Shown here one piece after another: positions 16,959-24,464 of a stretch of 32,560 nt of DNA. Location: assembly GCF_018861705.1 (NCBI RefSeq), contig NZ_JAHLEC010000037.1, positions 1 through 32,560 of the forward strand. The letters run 5' to 3'. A program made the translations under genes and the position numbers. Under the pieces are notes generated by a model. That model saw nothing but the letters and a program-made list of their open reading frames with translations, did not search any database and was not told where the DNA came from. Source of the DNA: Clostridium psychrophilum (GTDB lineage Bacteria; Bacillota; Clostridia; Clostridiales; Clostridiaceae). How positions within the stretch are numbered: position 1 is the stretch's first letter; every line of letters starts with the position of its first letter.

Positions 16959-16973
16959 TAATAATGATTATCA
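16959..16973 (-). promoter_or_regulatory. Fur-box-like site before the diguanylate cyclase gene
   Basis: On the minus strand TGATAATCATTATTA matches 14 of 15 positions of the 7-1-7 Fur-family consensus TGATAATnATTATCA. It lies 18 bp before the start codon, where a bound repressor would block transcription. This suggests iron (or another metal/peroxide) control of the cyclase. Confidence 0.6.
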
Positions 16974-17335
16974 TCAAAATTTATTCTATTCGTATATTTA
17001 ATAAGATCACACTTTCATAAATATAATATTAACATTAAAAATATATACATACAACGTAAAATATACAAAATTGTAATAAATAAACACTAAACTGACTTTT
17101 TTTAATTTTCATGTAAAATAATGGTATATGAATATATATAATATAAATTATAATCCCATTAGGTGTCATCTTATAGGTTTTACTAGCTTTTATAAATAAA
17201 CATAATTTCATTATTAATCCATATCTACCATCAATAAAAAAAATACAAACCTAGTTTAGATGATAGAATAGGTATATAAACGTGCAAAGTGAATTTTACT
17301 TTGTATATCAAAATTATGAAGGTGAGGTACATAAG
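16974..17335. other. divergent promoter spacer
   Basis: AT-rich spacer between the cyclase gene and the LysM-CAP gene. It includes a short pair GCAAAGTGAATTTTACTTTG at 17284-17303 (CAAAGT/ACTTTG inverted repeat, 8-nt spacer) in the leader of the LysM gene. I recognise no riboswitch and no further ORF with a binding site. Confidence 0.4.
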
Positions 17336-17962
17336 ATGAAAAAAGCATTAAAAGCATTAATATTAACTTTAAGTATTTTAGTAGCAACAGGAATTAGTTC
17401 AGTAGTATATGCCCAAGATACTACTAATTACACTGTTAAAGCAGGGGATAGCCTTTGGAAAATATGTGTTCAATTTAAGGTAGGAGTTTCTGAAATCATA
17501 GCTGCTAATCCTCAAATAACTAATCCTAACAAAATTTCTCCAAATCAAATAATAAAAATACCAAGTTCAACTGAAGCTACAGCACTTGAAGGACAAGTAG
17601 TGGTATTAGTTAATAAAGAAAGATTAAAAGTTGGACTAGCTCCATTAAAAGCTAATTGGGAACTTGCAAGAGTAGCTAGAATTAAATCACAAGACATGAT
17701 TGACAAAAATTACTTTTCCCATACATCACCAACTCACGGTTCACCATTTGATATGATGAGCAATTTTGGGATCAAGTATATGTCCGCTGGCGAAAACATT
17801 GCATATGGCCAACCAACCCCAACATCTGTAATGACTAGTTGGATGAACTCTGCAGGACATAAAGCAAATATCTTAAATAAAACCTACACTGAAATAGGCG
17901 TAGGCATAGCAAAAAAATCAAATGGGACTATCTATTGGACTCAACAGTTTATAGGTAACTAA
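17336..17962 (+). CDS. secreted LysM + CAP (SCP/PR-1) domain protein, YkwD-like
   Basis: 208 residues. A signal peptide is cleaved after VVYA (about residue 26). A LysM peptidoglycan-binding domain (32-76, YTVKAGDSLWKI…PNQIIKIP) precedes a CAP domain (88-206) with His129 (YFSHT), Glu153 (GENIAYG) and His175 (SAGHKANIL). This architecture is common in clostridial envelope and spore-coat proteins; the biochemical role of bacterial CAP domains is not settled. ATG 17336 is chosen for its AAGGTGAGG site. Single gene with a terminator. Confidence 0.9.
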   Translation: MKKALKALILTLSILVATGISSVVYAQDTTNYTVKAGDSLWKICVQFKVGVSEIIAANPQITNPNKISPNQIIKIPSSTEATALEGQVVVLVNKERLKVGLAPLKANWELARVARIKSQDMIDKNYFSHTSPTHGSPFDMMSNFGIKYMSAGENIAYGQPTPTSVMTSWMNSAGHKANILNKTYTEIGVGIAKKSNGTIYWTQQFIGN

Positions 17963-17979
17963 ACAACAAAATGAAAATA

Positions 17980-18027
17980 AGGATACTAATCTGCTATTAT
18001 GACATATTAGTTATCCTAGTTTTTTAT
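17980..18027 (+). terminator. terminator of the LysM-CAP gene
   Basis: AGGATACTAAT (17980-17990) pairs with ATTAGTTATCCT (18006-18017) with one bulged base, then AGTTTTTTATT. Confidence 0.75.
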
Positions 18028-18060
18028 TAATTTATTCATTACTCTTATTTATAATCAAAA

Positions 18061-18699
18061 CTAAAATATTTCATCTAAATCAGTTATGATCTTATCTGCG
18101 AGGCCTAATGAAATGATTTCATCAGACATTAACCACCAATCTTTTCTGTAATTTTTAGTATAGAGTTTGTCTGTAATATTTGTATTTGCTACAATAAAAT
18201 CTTTGACTCTCTTTTCTTGTCTTTGAGTAAACTCAAAATTATCTAAAACTTTGTCTGTATTACCCATAGCCCCTGTACTTCCTGAATGAATTAAAGCTGT
18301 CGTGTCTTTAAACACATATCTATGCCCTTTTGATCCTGCAAGTAACATTAGCCCACCAGAACTATATGTTTTTCCAAGACCTATTGTGTACACCGGTGTT
18401 TTGGATAGTTGGATAACATTTATGAAATTTAGTACTGCTGGTAATTCCCCTCCATTGGAATTTATTAAAATTTTAATAGGAATTCTTTCGCTAGTTGTTT
18501 TACCTTTGTCCTGCTTATTCCATTTTATAATCATTAATGAATAATCAACCAAGCTATCGTCGATATCAAAATTCCAAAATATCTCTCTATTTTTAGTTCT
18601 TTCATAATAATCTAAGGTCTCTGGGTCTGGTAGATTTAATTTTGATAAATCCTTAACCTCATTATCAAAGAATATATCCCAGTTTTTTACTACATTCAT
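18061..18699 (-). CDS. orphan ClpP-fold serine protease
   Basis: 212 residues. The ClpP/crotonase-type protease fold shows the full triad: Ser114 in KTYSSGGLMLLAG, His138 in TALIHSG and Asp187 in YRKDWWLMS. The oxyanion-strand motif is INSNGGE (80-86, ClpP has INSPGG). The C-terminus LGLADKIITD matches the ClpP end. The N-terminal 60 residues differ from housekeeping ClpP, and no Clp ATPase or phage head gene is adjacent. It may be an alternative ClpP-like subunit or a protease of the SDH/phage-head-protease kind. Its binding site is AGGGAGCAAGGTG. Single gene. Confidence 0.8.
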   Translation of the reverse strand: MNVVKNWDIFFDNEVKDLSKLNLPDPETLDYYERTKNREIFWNFDIDDSLVDYSLMIIKWNKQDKGKTTSERIPIKILINSNGGELPAVLNFINVIQLSKTPVYTIGLGKTYSSGGLMLLAGSKGHRYVFKDTTALIHSGSTGAMGNTDKVLDNFEFTQRQEKRVKDFIVANTNITDKLYTKNYRKDWWLMSDEIISLGLADKIITDLDEIF

Positions 18700-18842
18700 A
18701 ATTCACCTTGCTCCCTTTATATTATTATATAATATTATATGTATGCGGATAAGCTTTTCTACATTCAACCTCCTATAAATTTATTTTGCTTTCTTTTTAA
18801 AAATAAACTATTCCAATCTCTTTTATAAATTATATTAAAATA

Positions 18843-18884
18843 CAAAATGCATATAAATGATTACAACTATTTATATGCATTTTG
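18843..18884 (-). terminator. terminator of the LRR-YARHG gene
   Basis: A 16-bp perfect stem (CAAAATGCATATAAAT at 18843-18858 with its complement at 18869-18884) and a 10-nt loop, 56 bp past the stop codon. T-rich on both outer sides, so it may work both ways. Confidence 0.75.
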
Positions 18885-18939
18885 CTGTTTTTTGTGTGTT
18901 TCACTACTTATATCTGTTTACAACTAACTTGATTATATA

Positions 18940-19962
18940 TTACTCATGCTCCTTGATTATTTCTATATTCGCTTTTTCTATTGAATTTAGCATCGATGTG
19001 TCTATATTAAAATTTGGATTTGGTGAATACCATGATTTTGCCATAAAATAATTTCTAAATTTAGCCATATTAAACACATATCCATATCTTGCATATATTT
19101 CATTTCTTGCATATTCTCTTAAATTATAATCTAAATTATTTATTTCATAATCGGTTATGAGTCTGCTATCGCTAAAATCAAAAATATAATCTGATTGCTG
19201 TACGTATGTTGGTACCTGCCATTGTGGTTGAGTAACATACTGTTTTTGAACAACAATCTCTTTTTGAATAACAACTTTGGGCTTTACTGCTTTTGTTTCA
19301 GTTTCTAACTTAAAGTCTTTATTTTTAATTTTATTGTAAATACCTTTTATACCACTATAATTTGTAATTGAATTATTAGCAAGATATAACGAATTTAAAT
19401 TTTCTAAATTATTTAACTTATCAATATTATTGATTTTATTACTGCTTAAATTAATATAATTTATATAACTCATTCCTGATAAAGGACTTAAGTCCATAAT
19501 CTCATTGCTATCCAGATCTAACTTCTCAATATTTGTTAAATTTTTCATATCACTTATATCATCAATTCTATTGGAACTTAAACTAAGACTCTTTATACTT
19601 GTTATGTTCTTTATTGCACTAATATCTTTAATATCATTATTATCAAGGTTAAGTTCTTCTAAGTTAGTAAGTTGTGCTAAAGGCTCGATATTACTTATAC
19701 TGTTTTTTTCTAAAGTAAGAGTTTTTAAATTAACTAAATTTTGTATTCCTGATATGTCCTTAATGTTTTTTCCAGTAGCATCTAGTGCAGTAATATCTTT
19801 AACATCACTCTTATATATTTTACCCTCTGGTTTATCTATCATCTTCCTTACAACATTTTCTAAATTAACATCCTGAATTTTAATACTCTCTTCTCTTTTG
19901 CACCCTACTGCGAACATCATAATAATACAAATAAAAATTAATCCACTTTTTTTATACCACAC
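18940..19962 (-). CDS. lipoprotein with leucine-rich repeats and C-terminal YARHG domain
   Basis: 340 residues from GTG 19962, which has GGGAGG 7 nt upstream; the frame stays open further upstream without a site. A short hydrophobic signal ends at FAVGC, with Cys21 the likely lipidated residue (a slightly atypical lipobox). At least six 22-residue internalin-type repeats follow (NLEELNLDNNDIKDISAI and similar, about residues 70-200). After a Gln/Val-rich linker, the last 65 residues form a YARHG domain (EYARNEIYARYGYVF…KSWYSP). LRRs suggest protein binding at the cell surface; YARHG is an extracellular domain of unknown function in Firmicutes. Single gene. Confidence 0.88.
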   Translation of the reverse strand: MWYKKSGLIFICIIMMFAVGCKREESIKIQDVNLENVVRKMIDKPEGKIYKSDVKDITALDATGKNIKDISGIQNLVNLKTLTLEKNSISNIEPLAQLTNLEELNLDNNDIKDISAIKNITSIKSLSLSSNRIDDISDMKNLTNIEKLDLDSNEIMDLSPLSGMSYINYINLSSNKINNIDKLNNLENLNSLYLANNSITNYSGIKGIYNKIKNKDFKLETETKAVKPKVVIQKEIVVQKQYVTQPQWQVPTYVQQSDYIFDFSDSRLITDYEINNLDYNLREYARNEIYARYGYVFNMAKFRNYFMAKSWYSPNPNFNIDTSMLNSIEKANIEIIKEHE

Positions 19963-20297
19963 TACAATTCCTCCCAATTTTATAGGCTTTATAATATTTA
20001 TAAAGCTTATGATATATTTAAGAAATAAATTATAATTTTTTTCATACAAAACTTATTGTAACTCCCCCTTTTTAGTCACAAATAATTCCATATAAAATAG
20101 TATATTAAATAATCATAGTAAACGTGATATATTATTAGGAGCTCTTAATATATAGTCACTATTGCATTCGCCCAATATTATAAGAACATATAACTTAAAT
20201 AACTACGGGGCGCAAATAATTAGCCCCAGTTATCATTACAGTCACTGGGGTTCTATAATACGCCTTAGAGATTACATCTGTGATTAATTAGTTCGAA
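19963..20297. other. leader region with two competing hairpins
   Basis: This 335-bp spacer lies between two leftward genes. GGGGC (20207-20211) can pair with GCCCC (20223-20227), while the same CCCCAGT (20224-20230) can pair with ACTGGGG (20244-20250), so the two stems exclude each other. Neither has a T-tract. A quasi-palindrome around GAGCTC lies at about 20127-20155. No ORF with a binding site was found. Confidence 0.45.
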
Positions 20298-20302
20298 CTA
20301 AT
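20287..20302. repeat. 16-bp perfect palindrome at a gene end
   Basis: ATTAGTTCGAACTAAT is its own reverse complement and contains the TAG stop codon of the leftward gene ending at 20298. It may act as a weak transcription end. Confidence 0.5.
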
Positions 20303-20939
20303 CCTTCATTTTATTAATTTCATCTAACATTAATATATTTAATTTATTTATTTCTTTTCTTTTTTCCATTAATTCTTTTATAACTTTACCTCTATAATCC
20401 AGTTCAATTGATTCAATTTTCAATTCCATTGAATTGCAGAATTCATACATTTTTCTAAACTGTATTACTGTTTGCTCAAACTCTTCATCAAAATCGACTA
20501 AATCTTTATTCTCATAAATCATCTTCAATGACTCTAATTGATACCTTATAATTGTAGCGAATTGTATAAGAAATTCATCTGATTTCACCTTATAAAGATA
20601 TAATAGTAATTCTGTATAAATTCTATAAAGAGTATGTTTGTCAAAAATATCTAGACTCACTCTACTATAACCTAATTTTCTCTTCAACTTCATGTTAAGT
20701 AATTTTCTTAATATATTATTATAACTATCAGTAGAACATACCCCATAAACTAAATAGCTATTTTCTACTTTCTTAAAGAATCTACTTATTTCATCATTAC
20801 TTACAAATAGTTTTATCTCTTTATCCATTCTAATTAATCTAATTTTATCAATTACTTTATAATTTTCTCCGTAACTCAAAAATAACTTACCTTCTGTAGC
20901 ACCTCTTATATTTCTTATACACATCCAAATATCTGACAT
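20298..20939 (-). CDS. hypothetical protein, last gene of the decaying operon
   Basis: 213 residues if started at ATG 20939 (MSDIWMCIRN), with GGGGG about 11 nt upstream; a TTG at 20957 is the alternative. The N-terminal half looks strand-rich (SYGENYKVIDKIRLI), the middle helical, and the C-terminus is a charged coiled coil (KVIKELMEKRKEINKLNILML). I do not recognise a family. The frame is intact although the four genes before it are frameshifted or spliced, and its start overlaps the end of the preceding remnant. Confidence 0.6.
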   Translation of the reverse strand: MSDIWMCIRNIRGATEGKLFLSYGENYKVIDKIRLIRMDKEIKLFVSNDEISRFFKKVENSYLVYGVCSTDSYNNILRKLLNMKLKRKLGYSRVSLDIFDKHTLYRIYTELLLYLYKVKSDEFLIQFATIIRYQLESLKMIYENKDLVDFDEEFEQTVIQFRKMYEFCNSMELKIESIELDYRGKVIKELMEKRKEINKLNILMLDEINKMKD

Positions 20940-21759
20940 TTTTGAATCAACCCCCAAGTATGTATTAATTTAATTGTGAGATTTATTGATTTACTAACTT
21001 CCTTTTTAATTTCTATATTATTTCCATCTATTGTGAACATTATACTCTCATTTTGTATAGCAACTAACATAAAGATACAAATTTTCTCTTTTGCAACATC
21101 ATATGTAATATAAATAGACCAGTTAGCCCCAATTGTTGCAATTACTCCTAATTTTTTAATTATATTGTTTTCCTTTTGTCCTAAAAAACACTTTTCTGGA
21201 TTATCATTAAATTGATAAATATGAACTGTTCCTTTTGTTTGATCAATTTATTTACCTCTGTTGTCTTATATATTATTTTTTCATCAGGCTCTTTCTGTTC
21301 TATTTGCCTTTTATCTGTTATTAATAATTCTTCCACATTTTCTACTGTTTCTATGTATTCAATTGCCGTTTGTCGAACTTCCTTTAATAAATCTTTTTCA
21401 TCATTTATTGTTCTATCCTTAGCCCACTCCTGTAAATATTTTATTTGATATTCTCTCATATCAATTCCAAAGTGAGCACAAAAAATACATGCAGTTAATT
21501 CTGCTTGAAATTTCCTTTCATGTGTTATACATCCGTCTAAATTTTCTGTAGTATTAAACTTATCATAAACTAACTCATTCAATAATATTTTAACATTTTG
21601 CACTTCGGTATTTCTAGAATTCAACATAATCTCTTTGTTATCTTTATATCCTAATGGAATAACACCAAGTGGTTCTTGTTCTGATTTCACTATTTTTATA
21701 CCTATATTGTTTGCAATCTTCTCCATGCCTTTATATAAATGTCTATAATTTTTAATGCA
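20915..21759 (-). pseudogene. remnant of an LtrC/ImmA-like peptidase-related gene
   Basis: The frame reads NYRHLYKGMEKIANNIGIK…EPLGVIPLGYKDNKEIMLNSRN…NVKILLNELVYDKF…RKFQAELTACIFCAHFGID…IKYLQEWAKD. This is the layout of LtrC/ArdC-type proteins with an ImmA-like zinc peptidase core, where LLHELAHAKLH is normal; here NELVYDK replaces HELAHAK, so both histidines are gone. Near 21245 the frame shifts and continues as DQTKGTVHIYQFNDNPEKC…ATIGANWSIYITYD until a TAA at 20917-20915, overlapping the next gene. It is joined in frame, without its own start, to the DUF2974 remnant upstream. Such genes usually belong to mobile elements. Confidence 0.7.
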
Positions 21760-22332
21760 ACCATCAAAAGATATACACCTGTCAATTTTATTAGATAGTA
21801 TACCTACATATTGTGCTTTATTTCCACCTTTTGAATGCCCCTTACAGTAATATTATTATAATCTAATCCTCCAATATAATCTAAAGCTTCCTTTTGTTGA
21901 ACAGTCTCTGCGAGATAACCCCCTTGACCATTAACATGCCATTCGTAAGCGCCACAAGTTCCTCTAAATACAACAGTGCACCACCACTTTTATCAACAAA
22001 GCAAGCAGCTCTAATCCCTCCTATTTTGTGAACTTCACCATTTACAGTTTTTGTTTTTATTTGATTTTTAGGATTAGTTACTTTTAGACTCATTAAAATA
22101 GTGTCTTCTTTATTATTTGTTAGAATTTCCCTCCATCTATCATACGACATCAGAACAGGATACTCATCAGCTTTTTTCTTCGCCTTTCATTAAACCTTAG
22201 TTTCAAATCACCATCCAATAAATTTGTTAAAATTTTCTTCAAAGGTATACTCTTTTTGCCTCCAAACGTATCCCCTTCAAGACATATTAGATTATCCAGC
22301 AGTAGAGGTTGATTTTCATTAAGTTTACTCAT
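21760..22332 (-). pseudogene. DUF2974 (Mbeg1-like) alpha/beta-hydrolase gene with three frameshifts
   Basis: It starts MSKLNENQPLLLDNLICLE at ATG 22332 with AGGTG upstream. The first shift is at the A-run 22172-22177, after which the frame continues KADEYPVLMSYDRWREIL…GGIRAACFVDKSGG. A second shift near 21975 leads into VVFRGTCGAYEWHVNGQGGY and LDYIGGLDYNNITV. A third near 21840 leads into GHSKGGNKAQYVGILSNKID and CISFDG. Put together this is the DUF2974 family in order, with the lipase-type nucleophile motif GHSKG. After FDG (21760) the family sequence stops and another gene's remnant continues in frame. Clearly non-functional as it stands. Confidence 0.8.
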
Positions 22333-22345
22333 TTTTCAACTACAC

Positions 22346-22684
22346 CTACTTCAATTTTCTGCTAACCCTTATGTATTTTCGGCTATCATTTGTAAAATAC
22401 TCTTCACCTTCTTCTTTCATCAAAATAGAAATACTTGATATTTCATATTTGTCATGGATAATAACACCAAAGTAACCATCACTCATAGCATAAGATCCAT
22501 CTTCCCAAATGTTTCCCCAAACTGCAAAAGTATCTTCTTCCGTTCCATTTTTCGGATAAATATATATCTTATCTTGTCCTTGACCCCATCCACTTTCACT
22601 CATTGCAGTTGCTACAAATTCTTCTTTATATTTTTCTTTCAAATAAGCTAGTGCTTTCTCTCTTTTAACCTCTGGCGTATACAC
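22346..22684 (-). CDS. hypothetical protein coupled to a broken upstream gene
   Basis: 112 residues from GTG 22684. The stop codon of the gene before it overlaps this start (TAGTG), and no separate binding site is present, so translation depended on coupling. The product is hydrophilic with SGWGQGQDKIYIYPKNGTEE, FAVWGNIWEDGSYAMSDGYFG and a basic end. It resembles small clostridial accessory proteins but I cannot name a family. The frame is intact and only 13 bp separate it from the DUF2974 remnant. Confidence 0.6.
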   Translation of the reverse strand: MYTPEVKREKALAYLKEKYKEEFVATAMSESGWGQGQDKIYIYPKNGTEEDTFAVWGNIWEDGSYAMSDGYFGVIIHDKYEISSISILMKEEGEEYFTNDSRKYIRVSRKLK

Positions 22685-23102
22685 TATTTTGTTTTTTTAT
22701 TTTCTCTTTTTTTGTATAAATAACTAATTCTAACACACACGCTAGGACTCCTTGTTTCTGATCGAAATTCAGCGTATCCACCTTGAAATCTTATTTTATC
22801 ATCTATGTATTCATCATCGAACAATTTTCTCATAAATGCTTTATGTTTTTCTACTAGTTGTCCAAATTCTTCATAATCTGATTAAAATGGCATTTCCTAG
22901 CTGCATCATCTACATCCATTCCATCGACAACTATTGTTTTTAATGAAAGATGAGGCTGACGATCCGCTTCTATTTCAGTTTTACTTACGTCTGATAATAA
23001 TTCTTTAATATTAGAGTTTTTGATTTCATCGATAGACATACCTGCCTTTATAGTATGCTTTTCATCAATTATTAGATTTCCTGTGCTTTTATCTAAAATC
23101 AT
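22684..23102 (-). pseudogene. first gene of the decaying operon, one frameshift
   Basis: ATG 23102 follows GAGGAGG at 6 nt (an ATG at 23117 overlaps that site). The frame reads MILDKSTGNLIIDEKHTIK…LSLKTIVVDGMDVDDAARKCHFN, then shifts near 22880 and continues DYEEFGQLVEKHKAFMRKLF…FQGGYAEFRSETRSPSVCVRISYLYKKR to TAG at 22686-22684. The whole, about 139 codons, looks like a small cytosolic accessory or immunity-type protein; the family is not recognised. Confidence 0.65.
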
Positions 23103-23261
23103 AATTTGCCTCCTCATATCTATTTTGTTTCATTATTATTAATTTATATTTATATGGCTTAATAATATATTAGCTGTAGCATAAAGTCAATTTGAGTAAA
23201 AGTTACCTTATTGGGAGTATCCTTTTTATATATGCGCTTGGATAATAATAAACAGCGTTCA

Positions 23262-23290
23262 TTGACATATTCATTAATGAAGTTTAATCT
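23262..23290 (+). promoter_or_regulatory. promoter with an embedded 12-bp palindrome
   Basis: TTGACA (23262-23267, consensus), a 17-bp spacer and TAATCT (23285-23290). The spacer contains the perfect palindrome TTCATTAATGAA (23270-23281), an ideal operator position. It lies about 135 bp upstream of the aldose epimerase gene. A related ATCATTAATG occurs again near 23358. Confidence 0.5.
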
Positions 23291-23425
23291 TATGTTAACT
23301 TATAAATATTACAATATAAGGACAAGAATTAAACATTTAGATATATTACCTTATTGATATCATTAATGTTCTTTTGATAAAACAAAGTTTTAGTTTAAAA
23401 TTGCAATAATATTTTTTAGAAAGAG

Positions 23426-24307
23426 GTGGGCTTTATTAATATATTAGAAAATAGTAATTTGCTTATAGAAGTTAATGCGAATGGAGCTGAATTAAACAAA
23501 TTATTCTCAAAGAAAAATAATCTGGATTTTTTATGGAGTGGCGATTCAAAATATTGGGGTAGAAAATCACCTATATTATTTCCTATAGTAGGAAGACTTA
23601 AAGGCAGTGAAACAATGATTGATGATAAGATTTACAATATGAATCAACATGGTTTTGCAAGAGATTGCACGTTTAAATTGATAAGGAAAAATAGTAATAG
23701 TCTAACATATTCTCTAATTGCAAGTGAGGAAACAAAAAAAAGATTTCCTTATAATTTTGAATTAATTATAACATATGAATTAAATGATAATAATATCAAA
23801 GTACTTTGGAATGTAAAGAATATAGATTCTAAAATCATGTACTTTTCAATTGGTGGTCATCCAGCTTTTAATGTTCCTTTTAAAAAGAATGAAAACTTAG
23901 AAGATTATTATTTAGCCTTTAAAACTAAAAAAGATGTAGAAAAATATGAATTTGAAATTCCTTATATAAAAGAAAAAAATAAAGTTAAAGCACCTGAATC
24001 TATTTCTATAAAACCCGAACTATTCAAAAATGATGCCTTAATTTATAGTGGGATTAATGAGATAACATTAAAATCCAAGAATAATACTATGTCTCTTAAA
24101 GTCTCTTTAGAAGATTTTCCATTTGTTGGAATATGGTCACCATATTTTGCGAAATCTAAATCAATGGCTCCGTTTGTATGTATTGAACCTTGGTATGGCA
24201 TTGCAGATTTAAAAAATTCCACAAATGTTTTCAAAAATAAACTCGGCGTTAATAAAATCGAAGTCGGTGAGGAATTTAATGCTAGTTACAAAATAACAAT
24301 AACATAA
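23426..24307 (+). CDS. aldose 1-epimerase family protein (LacX-like)
   Basis: 293 residues. Galactose-mutarotase fold, predicted to interconvert alpha and beta anomers of an aldose or hexose-6-phosphate. Motifs: GAELNKLFSKKNN, LDFLWSGDSKYWGRKSPILFP, the active-site histidines in NQHGFARD and IGGHPAFNVPF, and FVCIEPWYGIAD near the end. The start is uncertain: GTG 23426 overlaps the only binding site (AAGAGGTGG, 23421-23429), and the codon at the right distance is ATT 23435, a rare initiator. Single gene between its own promoter and terminator. Confidence 0.88.
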   Translation: MGFINILENSNLLIEVNANGAELNKLFSKKNNLDFLWSGDSKYWGRKSPILFPIVGRLKGSETMIDDKIYNMNQHGFARDCTFKLIRKNSNSLTYSLIASEETKKRFPYNFELIITYELNDNNIKVLWNVKNIDSKIMYFSIGGHPAFNVPFKKNENLEDYYLAFKTKKDVEKYEFEIPYIKEKNKVKAPESISIKPELFKNDALIYSGINEITLKSKNNTMSLKVSLEDFPFVGIWSPYFAKSKSMAPFVCIEPWYGIADLKNSTNVFKNKLGVNKIEVGEEFNASYKITIT

Positions 24308-24391
24308 TTATTAATACATATTTTCTATAAAATGTTATATTACAATATCAAATAACCCTCATTTAACACTAAGATGAAATTCAGTTATAAG

Positions 24392-24428
24392 CATAAAAAA
24401 GGCATCCAATGTGGATGCCTTTTTTATG
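24392..24428. terminator. strong bidirectional terminator
   Basis: A 16-bp perfect stem with core AAAAAAGGCATCC/GGATGCCTTTTTT and loop AATGT. It separates the convergent epimerase and NlpC/P60 genes. Confidence 0.9.
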
Positions 24429-24464
24429 GATTTTTATTTAAAAACTATTTGTTATTTAATATTT

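Noticed and set aside
20298-23102. Toxin-immunity or phage-defence locus
   Set aside because: The packed small genes invite this reading, but no toxin domain, nuclease or known immunity family is recognisable, and the DUF2974 and LtrC-like parts do not establish one.
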